Positions 19,666 through 29,643 are shown, counted from the stretch's first letter. The stretch is 64,000 bases of DNA from Fretibacter rubidus (GCF_041429785.1 NZ_CP163423.1:1240001-1304000); one strand, 5' to 3'. Notes: a model not told the origin generated them from the letters alone. A program made the numbers and translations.

Positions 19666-20223
19666 ATGGCTGATTTTAATTTAAAAGATTACCGCAAACG
19701 GATGGACGGGGCCGTCGCCTCGCTTAAATCTGAATTTGCAGGTTTGCGTACAGGGCGTGCCAATGCGGCGCTGCTCGACGGTATCATGGTGCCAGCTTAT
19801 GGTTCTGAAGTGCCGCTAAACCAAGTGGGGTCTGTCAGTGTGCCAGAGCCACGTATGCTCTGCGTGAGTATTTGGGACAAACAAATGGTTGGTGCGGTCG
19901 AAAAAGCACTCCGCGTGTCTAACCTTGGCATCAATCCCGTAACGGATGGTCAGACAGTTCGCATTCCTATGCCGCCTCTGACCGAAGAACGCCGCCGTGA
20001 CCTTGTGAAAGTGGCGGGTGGCTACGCTGAACACGCCAAAATCGCTGTGCGTAATGTTCGCCGTGACGCCATGGACGCGCTTAAGAAAGGCGAGAAAGAC
20101 GGCGATATGAGCGAAGATGAGCAGAAGGCGCATTCGAGCGATGTGCAAAAAGCAACAGACTCCGTGATTGATACCATTGACGAGACGCTGAAAATTAAAT
20201 CAGACGAGATTATGCAGGTCTAA
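19666..20223 (+). CDS. frr: Ribosome recycling factor
   Basis: 185 residues, exactly the usual family length. Together with EF-G it splits the post-termination ribosome. The typical [17 protein letters not shown] start region and [33 protein letters not shown] motifs are present. uppS follows after 2 bases. Confidence 0.98.
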   Translation: MADFNLKDYRKRMDGAVASLKSEFAGLRTGRANAALLDGIMVPAYGSEVPLNQVGSVSVPEPRMLCVSIWDKQMVGAVEKALRVSNLGINPVTDGQTVRIPMPPLTEERRRDLVKVAGGYAEHAKIAVRNVRRDAMDALKKGEKDGDMSEDEQKAHSSDVQKATDSVIDTIDETLKIKSDEIMQV

Positions 20224-20225
20224 GT

Positions 20226-20963
20226 TTGAGCCAATCCCGGACATATCAACCAACGGTTCCGTTGCACGTTGCCATTATTATGGACGGCAATGGACGCTGG
20301 GCGCAGGCGCGTCGTCGTCCGCGTGTGTTCGGACATCAGGCCGGCGTTAAAACCGTACGACGCATTGTCGAGGACGCCGCCGATATTGGGATTAAACATC
20401 TGACGCTCTATAGTTTTTCGACCGAGAATTGGACGCGACCTAAAACAGAAATTGCCGCCTTGTTCCAACTGCTAAAGTCTTATGTCGCAGATGACCTTGA
20501 TACGCTAAACGCAAATAATGTCCGCATTCGTATTTTGGGATCGCGCGAAGGCCTGACGAACGACCTGCTGCAAACCATTGAAAAGGTTGAAAAGACGACT
20601 CAGTCAAATACTGATTTCTTTTTAAATATTGCTTTTAACTACGGTGGCCGTGACGAAATTATGCGGGCGGTCAAGACGGCAGTAAAACGCTTTGATGTTG
20701 ACACTATGACTGAAAGTGACTTCTCGTCCTGCCTCGATACGAGTGACATTCCCGATCCTGATATGGTCATCCGCACATCAGGCGAAAAACGCATAAGCAA
20801 TTTTTTGATGTGGCAGGCGGCTTACGCTGAATTTATCTTCACCGATGTTTTGTGGCCCGACTTTACGCGTCAAGATCTTGAAGATGCGATTTCTGAATAC
20901 GGCACGCGTCGTCGTCGTTTTGGAGCGCTTGATGTGGATGCAAACGCTGCGGATGTTGCCTAA
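20226..20963 (+). CDS. uppS: Undecaprenyl diphosphate synthase
   Basis: A 245-residue cis-prenyltransferase making the C55 lipid carrier for peptidoglycan and O-antigen. IMDGNGRWA holds the catalytic Asp20, and later ALYSFSTENW-like and RTSGEKRISNFLMWQ motifs are family signatures. The start is TTG at 20226, 2 bases after frr; the next in-frame ATG falls inside the catalytic motif, so the TTG is needed. cdsA follows after 2 bases. Confidence 0.97.
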   Translation: MSQSRTYQPTVPLHVAIIMDGNGRWAQARRRPRVFGHQAGVKTVRRIVEDAADIGIKHLTLYSFSTENWTRPKTEIAALFQLLKSYVADDLDTLNANNVRIRILGSREGLTNDLLQTIEKVEKTTQSNTDFFLNIAFNYGGRDEIMRAVKTAVKRFDVDTMTESDFSSCLDTSDIPDPDMVIRTSGEKRISNFLMWQAAYAEFIFTDVLWPDFTRQDLEDAISEYGTRRRRFGALDVDANAADVA

Positions 20964-20965
20964 TT

Positions 20966-21832
20966 ATGGCCCCGCAAAACCCGTCTGAAACTGCCCCGTC
21001 TTCGCCTGTAAAGGCCAAACCCATTTGGAAAAATTTAGGCGTTCGATTTTGGTCGGCCATAGTATTTTCAGCAATTTGCCTCGTTCCGTTTTACTTTGGC
21101 GGCCTGGCTTGGGCAGCGTTCGTTGCATTGCTCGCGGCGAGGCTGACGTGGGAATGGGTGCGTATGTCGGACCCCGCCCCAACGCCGCTGGCTTTTGCAA
21201 TCCCGATTATTGGTATTATTATCGCGGTTATCCTTGCCGCCTTCATGGATTATAATTTTGCCGTGCTTAGCCTTGTGATAGCCGCCCTGATCGCGGCAGT
21301 TGAACGGTTTAAGCGCAAGGGTATATTGTGGGCCGCGTTGGGTTACATCTATGTCGCCGTGCCGACCCTAATGATTGTTTGGTTGCGCGGCGCTGAAACA
21401 GGCTTTGGTGCGCTCGGGCTACAGCAATTATTCTTTGTTATTTTGGTCGTTGTTGCGGCCGATACAGGGGCTTACTTCGGGGGGTCCTTGATGAAAGGCC
21501 CCAAAATTGCACCAAAGCTTAGTCCGAATAAAACATGGTCAGGCTTTATGACAGGCTTGGTCTTTGGGATATTCATCGGCGTCGTCACGGGGCATGTTAT
21601 GGGGTTAGCATGGGGATTGGCAGCGGCATTATCCGTGCCCATCGTCATATTCTCAGTCGTTGGTGATTTTCTGGAAAGTGGCCTAAAGCGCCGCCTTAAT
21701 GTGAAAGATGCGGGCGATTTGCTCCCTGGGCACGGCGGACTTCTTGACCGCTTGGACGGCCTCATGCTTGCTGTGGTCGCAGCAGGACTGATTTTAATGG
21801 TCTATCCGCAGATTTGGACGACAGTCTCGTGA
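20966..21832 (+). CDS. cdsA: Phosphatidate cytidylyltransferase
   Basis: A 288-residue membrane enzyme that makes CDP-diacylglycerol, the branch point of phospholipid synthesis. Several helices are followed by the C-terminal signature with KDAGDLLPGHGGLLDRLDGL near residues 251-270. Its stop codon overlaps the dxr GTG start (GTGA), so translation is coupled. Confidence 0.96.
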   Translation: MAPQNPSETAPSSPVKAKPIWKNLGVRFWSAIVFSAICLVPFYFGGLAWAAFVALLAARLTWEWVRMSDPAPTPLAFAIPIIGIIIAVILAAFMDYNFAVLSLVIAALIAAVERFKRKGILWAALGYIYVAVPTLMIVWLRGAETGFGALGLQQLFFVILVVVAADTGAYFGGSLMKGPKIAPKLSPNKTWSGFMTGLVFGIFIGVVTGHVMGLAWGLAAALSVPIVIFSVVGDFLESGLKRRLNVKDAGDLLPGHGGLLDRLDGLMLAVVAAGLILMVYPQIWTTVS

Positions 21833-23001
21833 GCCGTAAAATCTCCGTGCTAGGCTCAACGGGCTCAATCGGCGATAGCACGCTCGATATCATAGGTCGC
21901 GCGGAAGACGGTGCTTTTGATGTTGTTGCGCTTACGGCCAACCGCAATTCCAAAAAGCTCGCTGAACAGGCCGTGAAATTTAATGCTGATTTTGTCGCGC
22001 TTGCCGACCCCGCGAATGAGGGTGATCTCCGCGCGCGGCTAAGCGGCACAGGTATTGAGATCGGCATAGGGCCACAAGCCTTAATAGAAGCGGCCGCACG
22101 GCCTGCTGATTTTACAATGGCCGCCATTATTGGCGCAGCGGGCTTAGAGCCAACTTTGGCAGCTGTTGATCAAGGTCATCATGTTGGGCTGGCCAATAAA
22201 GAATGCCTGGTCTGTGCGGGTGATTTATTTATGGCGCGGGTCGCAGCGTCAGGCGCAAAATTGCTGCCTGTCGATTCTGAGCATAATGCGATATTCCAAG
22301 TCCTAGAGGCGGATGCCCCAAAAGGGGTACGCCGATTGATTTTAACGGCAAGCGGCGGGCCGTTTCGCGAGACATCATTGGATGTCCTTAAGACTGTCAA
22401 ACCGAGCGATGCCTTGGCGCATCCTGTCTGGGATATGGGCGCGAAAATATCGATTGATTCCGCGACACTCATGAATAAAGGCCTTGAATTGATTGAGGCC
22501 GCTTACTTATTTTCCCGTCCGTCATCCGAAGTGGATGTGGTGGTGCATCCACAATCAATTGTTCATTCTATGGTCGAATATATTGACGGCTCGGTTTTGT
22601 CGCAAATGGGCTCACCCGATATGCGCACGCCAATTGCTTATGCGATTGGCTGGCCAGCGCGGATGGAGGCGCCGGTCGAGCGGCTGGATTTGACTAAACT
22701 GTCTGGGCTGACGTTTTTTGAACCTGATACGACCCGCTTTTCCGCGCTTCGGCTAGCGCGCGACGCGCTAGAGGCGGGCGGGCAGGCGATGTGCGTACTT
22801 AATGCGGCTAATGAAATTGCGGTTGCGGCGTTTCTGCGCGAAGAAATTGCCTTTCTCGATATTCCGCGCCTTGTCGAGCGAACCTTGGACAGCCATGCGA
22901 AGGCGGCCTGTTTTACAAAGCCTAATGCGAGCGTTGAGGCTGCAATCGACTGTGACGGGGCGGCGCGAGCGACTGCAACAGAGTTGATTGCGGGCTTGTA
23001 A
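21829..23001 (+). CDS. dxr: 1-deoxy-D-xylulose 5-phosphate reductoisomerase
   Basis: A 390-residue NADPH enzyme of the MEP isoprenoid pathway, supplying the precursors used by UppS. The NADP motif GSTGSIGDST is near residues 9-18, and the metal-binding VDSEHNAIFQ, the SGGPFR loop and MNKGLELIEA are present. I chose GTG 21829, which overlaps the cdsA stop by 4 bases; a TTG 15 bases upstream is also open. Confidence 0.97.
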   Translation: MSRKISVLGSTGSIGDSTLDIIGRAEDGAFDVVALTANRNSKKLAEQAVKFNADFVALADPANEGDLRARLSGTGIEIGIGPQALIEAAARPADFTMAAIIGAAGLEPTLAAVDQGHHVGLANKECLVCAGDLFMARVAASGAKLLPVDSEHNAIFQVLEADAPKGVRRLILTASGGPFRETSLDVLKTVKPSDALAHPVWDMGAKISIDSATLMNKGLELIEAAYLFSRPSSEVDVVVHPQSIVHSMVEYIDGSVLSQMGSPDMRTPIAYAIGWPARMEAPVERLDLTKLSGLTFFEPDTTRFSALRLARDALEAGGQAMCVLNAANEIAVAAFLREEIAFLDIPRLVERTLDSHAKAACFTKPNASVEAAIDCDGAARATATELIAGL

Positions 23002-23030
23002 AGGCGCGCTTTTGGGCGCAAATTGACGAT

Positions 23031-24221
23031 ATGGCAGCGATTTTTAATATCATCCTTTTTGTTAGTAGCTTCCTTGTGGTGCTAGGCGGGCTCGTGTTCT
23101 TTCACGAACTGGGTCACTATTCTGTTGCGCGCCTATTCAAAACATCGGTCGAGCGCTTCTCGATTGGTTTTGGGAAGCCTATCAAACAATGGACACGCAA
23201 AAACGGCGAGGTTTGGAGCATTGGCCGCATACCGCTGGGGGGCTATGTCAAGTTCTTGGGGGATGCAGGCGCGGCGAGTAACCCTGATGTTTCTGAGCTA
23301 AAGACCATTAAAACCACCTTAGAGGCGCAGGGGCAAAGCGTTGAGAATTGCTTTCATTTTAAGCCCCTATATCAGCGCGTTTTAATTGTTCTTGCGGGGC
23401 CTATGGCGAACTTCATCCTCGCCATTATTCTAGGGGCCATTGTCGCTATGAGCTTTGGCACGGTGAGCCTTAAATCTGTGGTGAACTCTGTGTCGCCGGG
23501 CGGCGCGGCAGAGGCGGCGGGCGTGATGCCAGGGGATCATCTTTTGCGCCTTGACGGAAAAGACGTCAGCGTGTTTGAAAAACTCGGGCCTTACGTATCT
23601 GTGCGTAGCGACGTTGAAATGCTGCTAGAGTTAGATCGTGACGGCAATGTTATGAGCATGCCGATCACGCCGCAGCGGTTGGAGCGCGAAGATTTCATTG
23701 GCGGGAAAAACAAGGTTGGCACATTGGGTATTCGCGTGGCCAATTCACCAGAAACACGCACGACGCTACGCCACGGGCCCATATCGGCGCTGGGTCACGG
23801 CACAGATCAATTTGTCTCCACGATCAGCGCGACGGGTACCTATATGGCCCGCATATTCCAAGCCAAAGAGGACGGCAAAGCCTTTGGTGGAATTTTGCGA
23901 ATCGCAACAATTACAGGTAAATCCACAGTCGATATATCCAATGCAGAGATAACAGTCGGGCAGAAATTACGCGGCATGATTTACATGCTTTTATCCCTCT
24001 CTGCGGCGCTATCCATAGGGTTAGGTGTCGCAAATTTAATGCCTATACCCGCACTCGACGGTGGACATTTACTCTACTACGGTTATGAAGCTGTTGCGGG
24101 TCGTCCGTTAAGTGAACAAAAACAGGAGTTTGGGTTTAGAATCGGGTTTGCTGTTCTGTTGGGATTGATGGTTGTGCTAACAATCAATGACATCGGATAT
24201 ATACGCAGCCTTTTCACCTAA
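23031..24221 (+). CDS. rseP: RIP metalloprotease RseP (site-2 protease)
   Basis: A 396-residue inner-membrane zinc protease. The HELGH active site is at residues 25-29 within the first helix, a PDZ domain lies at about 130-220, and the second metal motif NLMPIPALDGGH is near 340, followed by two last helices. RseP family members cleave anti-sigma factors and signal peptide remnants in the membrane. The rseP-bamA order is conserved. Confidence 0.96.
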   Translation: MAAIFNIILFVSSFLVVLGGLVFFHELGHYSVARLFKTSVERFSIGFGKPIKQWTRKNGEVWSIGRIPLGGYVKFLGDAGAASNPDVSELKTIKTTLEAQGQSVENCFHFKPLYQRVLIVLAGPMANFILAIILGAIVAMSFGTVSLKSVVNSVSPGGAAEAAGVMPGDHLLRLDGKDVSVFEKLGPYVSVRSDVEMLLELDRDGNVMSMPITPQRLEREDFIGGKNKVGTLGIRVANSPETRTTLRHGPISALGHGTDQFVSTISATGTYMARIFQAKEDGKAFGGILRIATITGKSTVDISNAEITVGQKLRGMIYMLLSLSAALSIGLGVANLMPIPALDGGHLLYYGYEAVAGRPLSEQKQEFGFRIGFAVLLGLMVVLTINDIGYIRSLFT

Positions 24222-24237
24222 GCAAGACAAGCGGACT

Positions 24238-26655
24238 ATGAGATTAATGACCCATTCTCTTCGGACATATTTGAAAGCTATTGTCGTTTCAGTCTTACTG
24301 CTGGCTGCGCCGCTGTGGGCTGTGTCTGCGTCTGCACAGCAATCGACACCAGATGCTGCACCCGCAGCACCCCAAGCCCCGACTGTTATTCGCACGGTTC
24401 AAGTGCAAGGCAACCAACGGGTCGAGGCCAATACGGTCGCGTCTTACCTTCTATTTGGTCGCGGCGATCCTTATTCCGAAGAACGCATCGATATGTCGGT
24501 CAAGACGCTTTATGCGACGGGATTGTTCGCTGATGTCGAGATTGACCCGCGTGACGGCAATGTCCTGATTAGTGTTGTTGAAAACCCGATTATCAACCGC
24601 GTTATTCTTGAGGGTAATAAATCCCTGAAGTCCGATAAAATTACTGACGAAATCGAAGCCGAGCCGCGCGCGATTTTCACACGGTCTAAAGTCCAAGAAG
24701 ACGTACAGCGCATTATCGAGCTTTACCGTCAATCAGGCCGCTTTGCTGCCAATGTCGTTCCAAAGGTCGTGCAGCAACCGCAAAACCGTATCGATTTAAT
24801 CTTTGAGATTACCGAAGGCCCAGTGACAGGCGTCAAGCGTATCAATTTTATCGGTAACAACGAATATTCAGACCGTAAGCTTCGCGGCGAAGTCGTGACT
24901 GAGGAATCAATCTGGTACAAATTTTTCTCCTCTAATGATAACTATGACCCAGGTCGTCTAGAATTTGACCGCGAGCAACTGCGGAAATTTTACACGGACC
25001 GCGGCTTTGCCGACTTCCGTGTGGTGTCTGCGGTCGCAGAACTAACCCCCGATCAAGAAGACTTCTACATTACTTTCACGCTGGACGAGGGCGAAGAGTA
25101 CCGCTGGGGTGATATCAAAGTGAAAACAGAGCTTGAGTCGCTTGACCAAGACCTGCTGCGCCGTCTTGTTCCGATTAGAGAAGGTGAGCTTTACCGCGCT
25201 AGCGACGTCGAGAGCGCCATTGATACGCTAACCTTCGCGGCAGGCACGTCAGGTTTTGCTTTTGTTGACATTCAGCCAGAGATTAAACGTAACCGCGATA
25301 CTAAAACTGTTGATCTTGTCTTTAACATGGTCGAAGGCCCGCGTGTTTACATCGAACGTATCGACATCATTGGTAATACAACCACACTTGATTACGTTAT
25401 CCGCCGCGAAATGGAGTTGGTCGAAGGCGATGCCTTTAACCGTATCCTGCTTGATCGTTCGCGTAACCGTGTGCGTGCGCTACGCTTCTTTGAAGAAGTT
25501 GAGATTACAGAGACACAAGGCACATCCGCTGATCGTGCGATTGTCGAGGTAAACGTCACCGAGCAACCAACGGGTGAAGTTTCGTTCTCGGCGGGTTTCT
25601 CATCGGCTGACCAATTCCTTGTCGATCTGTCTATCACACAGCGTAACCTGCGTGGACGGGGACAGTTAATGCGCTTTGTTATTCGCGCGAGTTCAAACCG
25701 CCGCGAAATTGATTTACGCTTCACGGAACCGCGCTTCTTGGGCCGTAACTTAGCGGCTGGTATAGAGCTATTTGATGTCACTATTGATTTCCTTGACGAA
25801 GCGGGTTTCCGCCAGTCCCGCACGGGTGGACAAATCAGTCTCGGCTTCCCGCTCACGGAAAATACATCGCTGACGGCGCGTTATTCACTCCGTACGGAAG
25901 GTGTTGACGTTCCCGGACTGAACTGTGCCGCGATTTTGGCAGATCCTGTTGCTGGCGCGCAAAACAACCTCTGTCTACAAGAGGGTGACCGTCTGTCATC
26001 CATCGGTGGTTTCACATTTGGCTGGGACCGTCGTAACGACCCTATTACGCCGACCCGTGGTTTTGATGTCCGCTTTAGCCAGGATTTCGCTGGTATCGGC
26101 GGTGACGTGCAGTATTTACGTTCTGATGTTCAGGCCAACTTCTACCGCGGTCTTTTAAAGAATGTTGTGGCCTCTGGTAAGCTTTACGGCGGTTATATCG
26201 AGGGTTGGGGCGGCGATCCCGTCAATGTTAATGACCGCTTTTTCAAAGGCTCTTTTGATTTCCGCGGCTATGAAAACGCTGGTATCGGACCCCGTGTGCT
26301 GCAAACCAATGAGCTGACAGGTGAAGTGCGACGTGGCCAAGCCCTCGGTGGTAATGCCTACGGCCTTGCTGCACTTGAGGTGAGTTTTCCGCTTTTCGTT
26401 CCTTCACTTTTGGGTAGTGTGTTCGCAGAGGCAGGCACAGTGGGCTTGCTTGATGACCAATTTAAGTTTGAGACTGTTGATGGCAATTTACGCACCGAGA
26501 CAATTGATGACCTATCTATTCGCGCCATGTTGGGGGCCAGTGTTTTCTGGGAAAGCCCATTTGGCCCGATCCGGTTTGATTTCACAAAGCCGCTCAAGCA
26601 ATATGAATATGATGAGCGCACATCCTTCCAATTCACGACAAGAACAAGGTTCTAA
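24238..26655 (+). CDS. bamA: Outer membrane protein assembly factor BamA
   Basis: An 805-residue Omp85 protein inserting beta-barrel proteins into the outer membrane. After a signal peptide (about residues 1-34, ending ASAQ) come five POTRA repeats (about 50-420) and a C-terminal beta barrel ending in a terminal phenylalanine (TRF). The VRGF-like motif in the barrel reads FDFRGYENAGIGPR. I chose ATG 24238, after the rseP stop; earlier in-frame codons overlap rseP and add no signal-like sequence. Confidence 0.97.
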   Translation: MRLMTHSLRTYLKAIVVSVLLLAAPLWAVSASAQQSTPDAAPAAPQAPTVIRTVQVQGNQRVEANTVASYLLFGRGDPYSEERIDMSVKTLYATGLFADVEIDPRDGNVLISVVENPIINRVILEGNKSLKSDKITDEIEAEPRAIFTRSKVQEDVQRIIELYRQSGRFAANVVPKVVQQPQNRIDLIFEITEGPVTGVKRINFIGNNEYSDRKLRGEVVTEESIWYKFFSSNDNYDPGRLEFDREQLRKFYTDRGFADFRVVSAVAELTPDQEDFYITFTLDEGEEYRWGDIKVKTELESLDQDLLRRLVPIREGELYRASDVESAIDTLTFAAGTSGFAFVDIQPEIKRNRDTKTVDLVFNMVEGPRVYIERIDIIGNTTTLDYVIRREMELVEGDAFNRILLDRSRNRVRALRFFEEVEITETQGTSADRAIVEVNVTEQPTGEVSFSAGFSSADQFLVDLSITQRNLRGRGQLMRFVIRASSNRREIDLRFTEPRFLGRNLAAGIELFDVTIDFLDEAGFRQSRTGGQISLGFPLTENTSLTARYSLRTEGVDVPGLNCAAILADPVAGAQNNLCLQEGDRLSSIGGFTFGWDRRNDPITPTRGFDVRFSQDFAGIGGDVQYLRSDVQANFYRGLLKNVVASGKLYGGYIEGWGGDPVNVNDRFFKGSFDFRGYENAGIGPRVLQTNELTGEVRRGQALGGNAYGLAALEVSFPLFVPSLLGSVFAEAGTVGLLDDQFKFETVDGNLRTETIDDLSIRAMLGASVFWESPFGPIRFDFTKPLKQYEYDERTSFQFTTRTRF

Positions 26656-26656
26656 T

Positions 26657-27232
26657 ATGTCTATATTTACACTCACGCGCCGGGCAGTTTTCGGCGTCAT
26701 CGCAATGTTTGCTGTCACCACGGCGGCCTATGCACAATCAACAATCTTGGTCGTTGACCAAGCCCGCGTCATTCGCGAGTCGGCTGTTGGGAAACACATC
26801 GCTTCACAACTAAAATCCATTGGTACCAGCATGGAATCAGAGCTGAAAGCTAAAGCGTCTCCTATTGAATCAGAGCGTGACCGTCTGGTGAATGAGCTTA
26901 AGAATATGGATCAGAACGCGCTGAAATCTCGCCCTGATTTACAAAAACGCGCACAAGATTTGATGACAAAAGGTCAGCAAACACAGGTCGAAGCGCAATA
27001 TCTTCAGCGTGAGTTGCAAATTACTGAAGCCAAAGCCATGCAAAAAGTGAATGAGCGTATGGCCAAAATTTTGGAAGCCATTGTTGCGGAACGGGGTGCT
27101 GATATCATCGTAGACCGTCAATTGGTCATTTATGGCGGTAAGACAGCCGATATCACCGATACAGTAAAATCGCGCTTAGACAGCCAGATGCGCACTGTGT
27201 CCGTTATCCGTGAGCGCTTGCCGCGACAGTAG
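26657..27232 (+). CDS. skp: OmpH/Skp-family periplasmic chaperone
   Basis: 191 residues with an N-terminal signal peptide (to about residue 26, TAAYAQ) followed by a short beta region (ILVVDQARV) and a long charged coiled-coil region (about 50-150), the shape of Skp, which holds unfolded outer-membrane proteins in the periplasm for BamA. It starts 1 base after the bamA stop. A terminator-like hairpin follows. Confidence 0.9.
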   Translation: MSIFTLTRRAVFGVIAMFAVTTAAYAQSTILVVDQARVIRESAVGKHIASQLKSIGTSMESELKAKASPIESERDRLVNELKNMDQNALKSRPDLQKRAQDLMTKGQQTQVEAQYLQRELQITEAKAMQKVNERMAKILEAIVAERGADIIVDRQLVIYGGKTADITDTVKSRLDSQMRTVSVIRERLPRQ

Positions 27233-27258
27233 AACGGTCACACATTGTAAAAATTTCG

Positions 27259-27289
27259 TGGCGCGGACATTTGTTCGCGCCATATTTTT
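27259..27289 (+). terminator. Terminator after skp
   Basis: TGGCGCG (27259-27265) pairs with CGCGCCA (27276-27282) around a 10-base loop and is followed by TATTTTT. It separates the bamA-skp transcript from lpxD, at least partly. Confidence 0.65.
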
Positions 27290-27386
27290 AGGATAATAGA
27301 ACATAGCAGACCCCGGTTTATGCATCGGGGCCCAAACAAAGGATAATAGACATGATCGACCCCCGGTTTTACTCCGTTAAGGGCCC
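27290..27386 (+). repeat. Imperfect tandem duplication at the lpxD start
   Basis: AGGATAATAGA occurs at 27290-27300 and again at 27340-27350, CCCCGGTTT at 27311-27319 and 27361-27369 (both offset by exactly 50), and GGGCCC at 27328-27333 and 27381-27386 (offset 53). The second copy carries the true lpxD ribosome binding site, ATG and first codons; in the first the ATG has become ATA. Confidence 0.7.
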
Positions 27387-28356
27387 GTTATGTCTTGGTC
27401 ATTTACTCGATGGTCTGGCTGTCGATACCCCAGACCCGAAATTCAACGACGTCATGATCACAGCGCCCAGCGCCTTAGCGGGCAGCAAAACGGGTGACAT
27501 TACCTTTCTTGGTTCAAAGAAAAATCTGCCCCAGTTAGATAAGTCCAAAGCGAGCGCTTGTTTTGTAACTGAGGACTTGGCCCCGATGGTCGGGGCGCGG
27601 CATATTCTGCCCATTATATCTAAACACCCCAGGGCGCATTTTTCCCGCACTATTGACCGTTTGGTTGTGCCTCATCCTACGCGCGGCATTGGCGTTACAA
27701 TCCATCCTAACGCCAATATTCACGCAACCGCAGTCATTGGTGACGGCGCCGCTATAGAAGAGGGGGCCGTCATTGGGCCATATGCCGTGATAGGGGCAGG
27801 CGTTCATATCGGTGCAAACACGCGTATTGACGCCCATTGCGTTGTCGAGTTTTGCGAGATAGCACGCGAATGCCGTGTCAAATCGGGTGCCATCATCGGT
27901 GGTCGCGGCTTTGGCGTAGACGCGGATGAGCGAGGTTTGGTTGATATCGCCCATATCGGACGTGTGATTATTGGTGAGCGCGTAAGCATCGGATCGGGGA
28001 GTTGCATTGACCGTGCTCAACTGGGCGACACAAGGCTTGGGGATGATGTCAAAATCGATAACCTTGTGCAGATTGCGCATAATGTCACCATTGGTGCAGG
28101 CACGATGATCGCCGCCCAAACCGGTATTTCGGGGAGCTGCGTCATCGGCAAAGGCGTCATAATGGGCGGCAGTGTCGGGCTTGCTGATCATCTGACGATT
28201 GGTGACGGTGTGGTTATCGCGGCTCGGTCTGGCCTCATGCATAATATTCCAGCGGGTGAAAAATGGGGCGGTACGCCAGCCATGCCAATGCGTGACTTTA
28301 TGAAGACTGTGGCCGCCACACGACGCCTGATAAAACCCAAAAAGACAAAGGGGTAA
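27352..28356 (+). CDS. lpxD: UDP-3-O-(3-hydroxyacyl)glucosamine N-acyltransferase
   Basis: A 334-residue acyltransferase for the third step of lipid A synthesis. An N-terminal uridine-binding domain (to about residue 105) is followed by left-handed beta-helix hexapeptide repeats (NIHATAVIGDGAAIEEGAVIG and on). The catalytic histidine region is QIAHNVTIGAGTMIAAQTGIS near residues 240-260. It leads the lpxD-fabZ-lpxA-lpxI-lpxB cluster. The start region is part of a tandem duplication. Confidence 0.97.
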   Translation: MIDPRFYSVKGPLCLGHLLDGLAVDTPDPKFNDVMITAPSALAGSKTGDITFLGSKKNLPQLDKSKASACFVTEDLAPMVGARHILPIISKHPRAHFSRTIDRLVVPHPTRGIGVTIHPNANIHATAVIGDGAAIEEGAVIGPYAVIGAGVHIGANTRIDAHCVVEFCEIARECRVKSGAIIGGRGFGVDADERGLVDIAHIGRVIIGERVSIGSGSCIDRAQLGDTRLGDDVKIDNLVQIAHNVTIGAGTMIAAQTGISGSCVIGKGVIMGGSVGLADHLTIGDGVVIAARSGLMHNIPAGEKWGGTPAMPMRDFMKTVAATRRLIKPKKTKG

Positions 28357-28360
28357 CACC

Positions 28361-28819
28361 ATGAAAACAGATTATACCCTGCCCATTTCGCGCGAGACAG
28401 TTCAGAATTATCTGCCCCATCGTGATCCGATGCTATTCATTGATAGCGTGACCGCGCTATCCGAGGATCAGATTACCGTGATATCGGATGTGAAGGCAGA
28501 TGCTAATTATTTCAAAGGTCATTTCCCTGACATGCCGATCATGCCGGGTGTGCTGATGGTCGAAACGGCGGCTCAGGCGGGTGCCTTGCTCGTTTCGCTC
28601 ACGCGCGGGTTAGAAGACGGAAAATTCATCGCCTTTTCCAGCGTTGATAACGCCAAGTTTAAACGCCCTGTCTATCCGGGTGACCAGTTACGGGTCGAGG
28701 TGTCCATTGAGAAAATACGGCTGCCATTTTACCGCTTTTCGGGTAAGCTTTATGTGAAAGATACGCTGGTCTGTTCGCTGCAATTTGCGGCGGCGCAAAT
28801 GGATTTTCCGAACGCTTAA
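28361..28819 (+). CDS. fabZ: 3-hydroxyacyl-ACP dehydratase FabZ
   Basis: A 152-residue hot-dog fold dehydratase of fatty acid elongation. The active-site stretch GHFPDMPIMPGVLMVE holds the catalytic histidine and glutamate. It competes with LpxD/LpxA for the 3-hydroxyacyl-ACP pool (known for the family), which explains its place between them. It starts 4 bases after lpxD; lpxA follows after 15. Confidence 0.98.
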   Translation: MKTDYTLPISRETVQNYLPHRDPMLFIDSVTALSEDQITVISDVKADANYFKGHFPDMPIMPGVLMVETAAQAGALLVSLTRGLEDGKFIAFSSVDNAKFKRPVYPGDQLRVEVSIEKIRLPFYRFSGKLYVKDTLVCSLQFAAAQMDFPNA

Positions 28820-28834
28820 CAAAGGGCTGAGCTA

Positions 28835-29632
28835 ATGAGTATTACGATACATCCCTCGGCCCATGTCGATCCTGCGGCAACGATTGCTGACGGCGTGACA
28901 ATTGGCCCGCTTTGCGTTGTTGGCCCTGACGTGTCGTTGGGCGCAAACACGACATTGGTTAGCCAAGTCAATTTGGCGGGACACACCACGATTGGGGCGG
29001 ATTGTGAACTTTATCCTTTTGTGTCCATGGGGCATCCCCCACAGGATTTTAAACACAAAGGTGGCCCTGTCAGCATCACAATTGGGGACCGCAATACATT
29101 TCGGGAACTTGTCAATATTCACCCCGGCACAGATGCAGGGCGGCCAGAGACAACGATCGGCAATGATTGTTACTTTATGGTCGGGAGCCACTTGGCCCAT
29201 GAAGGGCGCGTCGGCAATAAGGTGGTAATCTCCAATGGGGTGCAAATCGGCGGCTGCGTCAGCATCGGTGATCACGCGATTTTGGGGGGGCTCTGTGCGG
29301 TACATCAGTTCACACGGATTGGCGCCCATGCCTTTGTCGGCGGGATGGCCACTGTGACGTCCGATGTCATTCCTTATGGCTCTGTTGTTGGCAATACGGC
29401 TCATTTAGCGGGATTGAATGTTGTCGGTCTGAAACGCCGCGGATTTGACCGCAAAGCCGTGCGAGACTTACGGTCAGCGTACCGCCTTTTATTCGCGCAA
29501 GAAGGCACATTTGCCGAACGGCTAGAGGATACAGCGCGACTATATAAGGACCATGGTTTGGTGATGGAAATCGTCGATTTTATCCGCGACCAAGATAAAC
29601 GGCATATCTGTATGCCGCCGTTAGGGGGCTAA
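28835..29632 (+). CDS. lpxA: UDP-N-acetylglucosamine O-acyltransferase
   Basis: A 265-residue first enzyme of lipid A synthesis. Beta-helix hexapeptide repeats begin at once (IHPSAHVDPAATIADGVTIG), the active-site region VGSHLAHEGRVGN is near residues 114-126, and a C-terminal helical bundle follows (KRRGFDRKAVRDLRSAYRLL). Chain-length preference cannot be read safely from sequence. Confidence 0.97.
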   Translation: MSITIHPSAHVDPAATIADGVTIGPLCVVGPDVSLGANTTLVSQVNLAGHTTIGADCELYPFVSMGHPPQDFKHKGGPVSITIGDRNTFRELVNIHPGTDAGRPETTIGNDCYFMVGSHLAHEGRVGNKVVISNGVQIGGCVSIGDHAILGGLCAVHQFTRIGAHAFVGGMATVTSDVIPYGSVVGNTAHLAGLNVVGLKRRGFDRKAVRDLRSAYRLLFAQEGTFAERLEDTARLYKDHGLVMEIVDFIRDQDKRHICMPPLGG

Positions 29633-29643
29633 GGGGATAGTGC

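Noticed and set aside
24187-24237. Earlier start for bamA overlapping rseP
   Set aside because: The extra residues come before a complete signal peptide and overlap rseP in another frame; ATG 24238 fits better.
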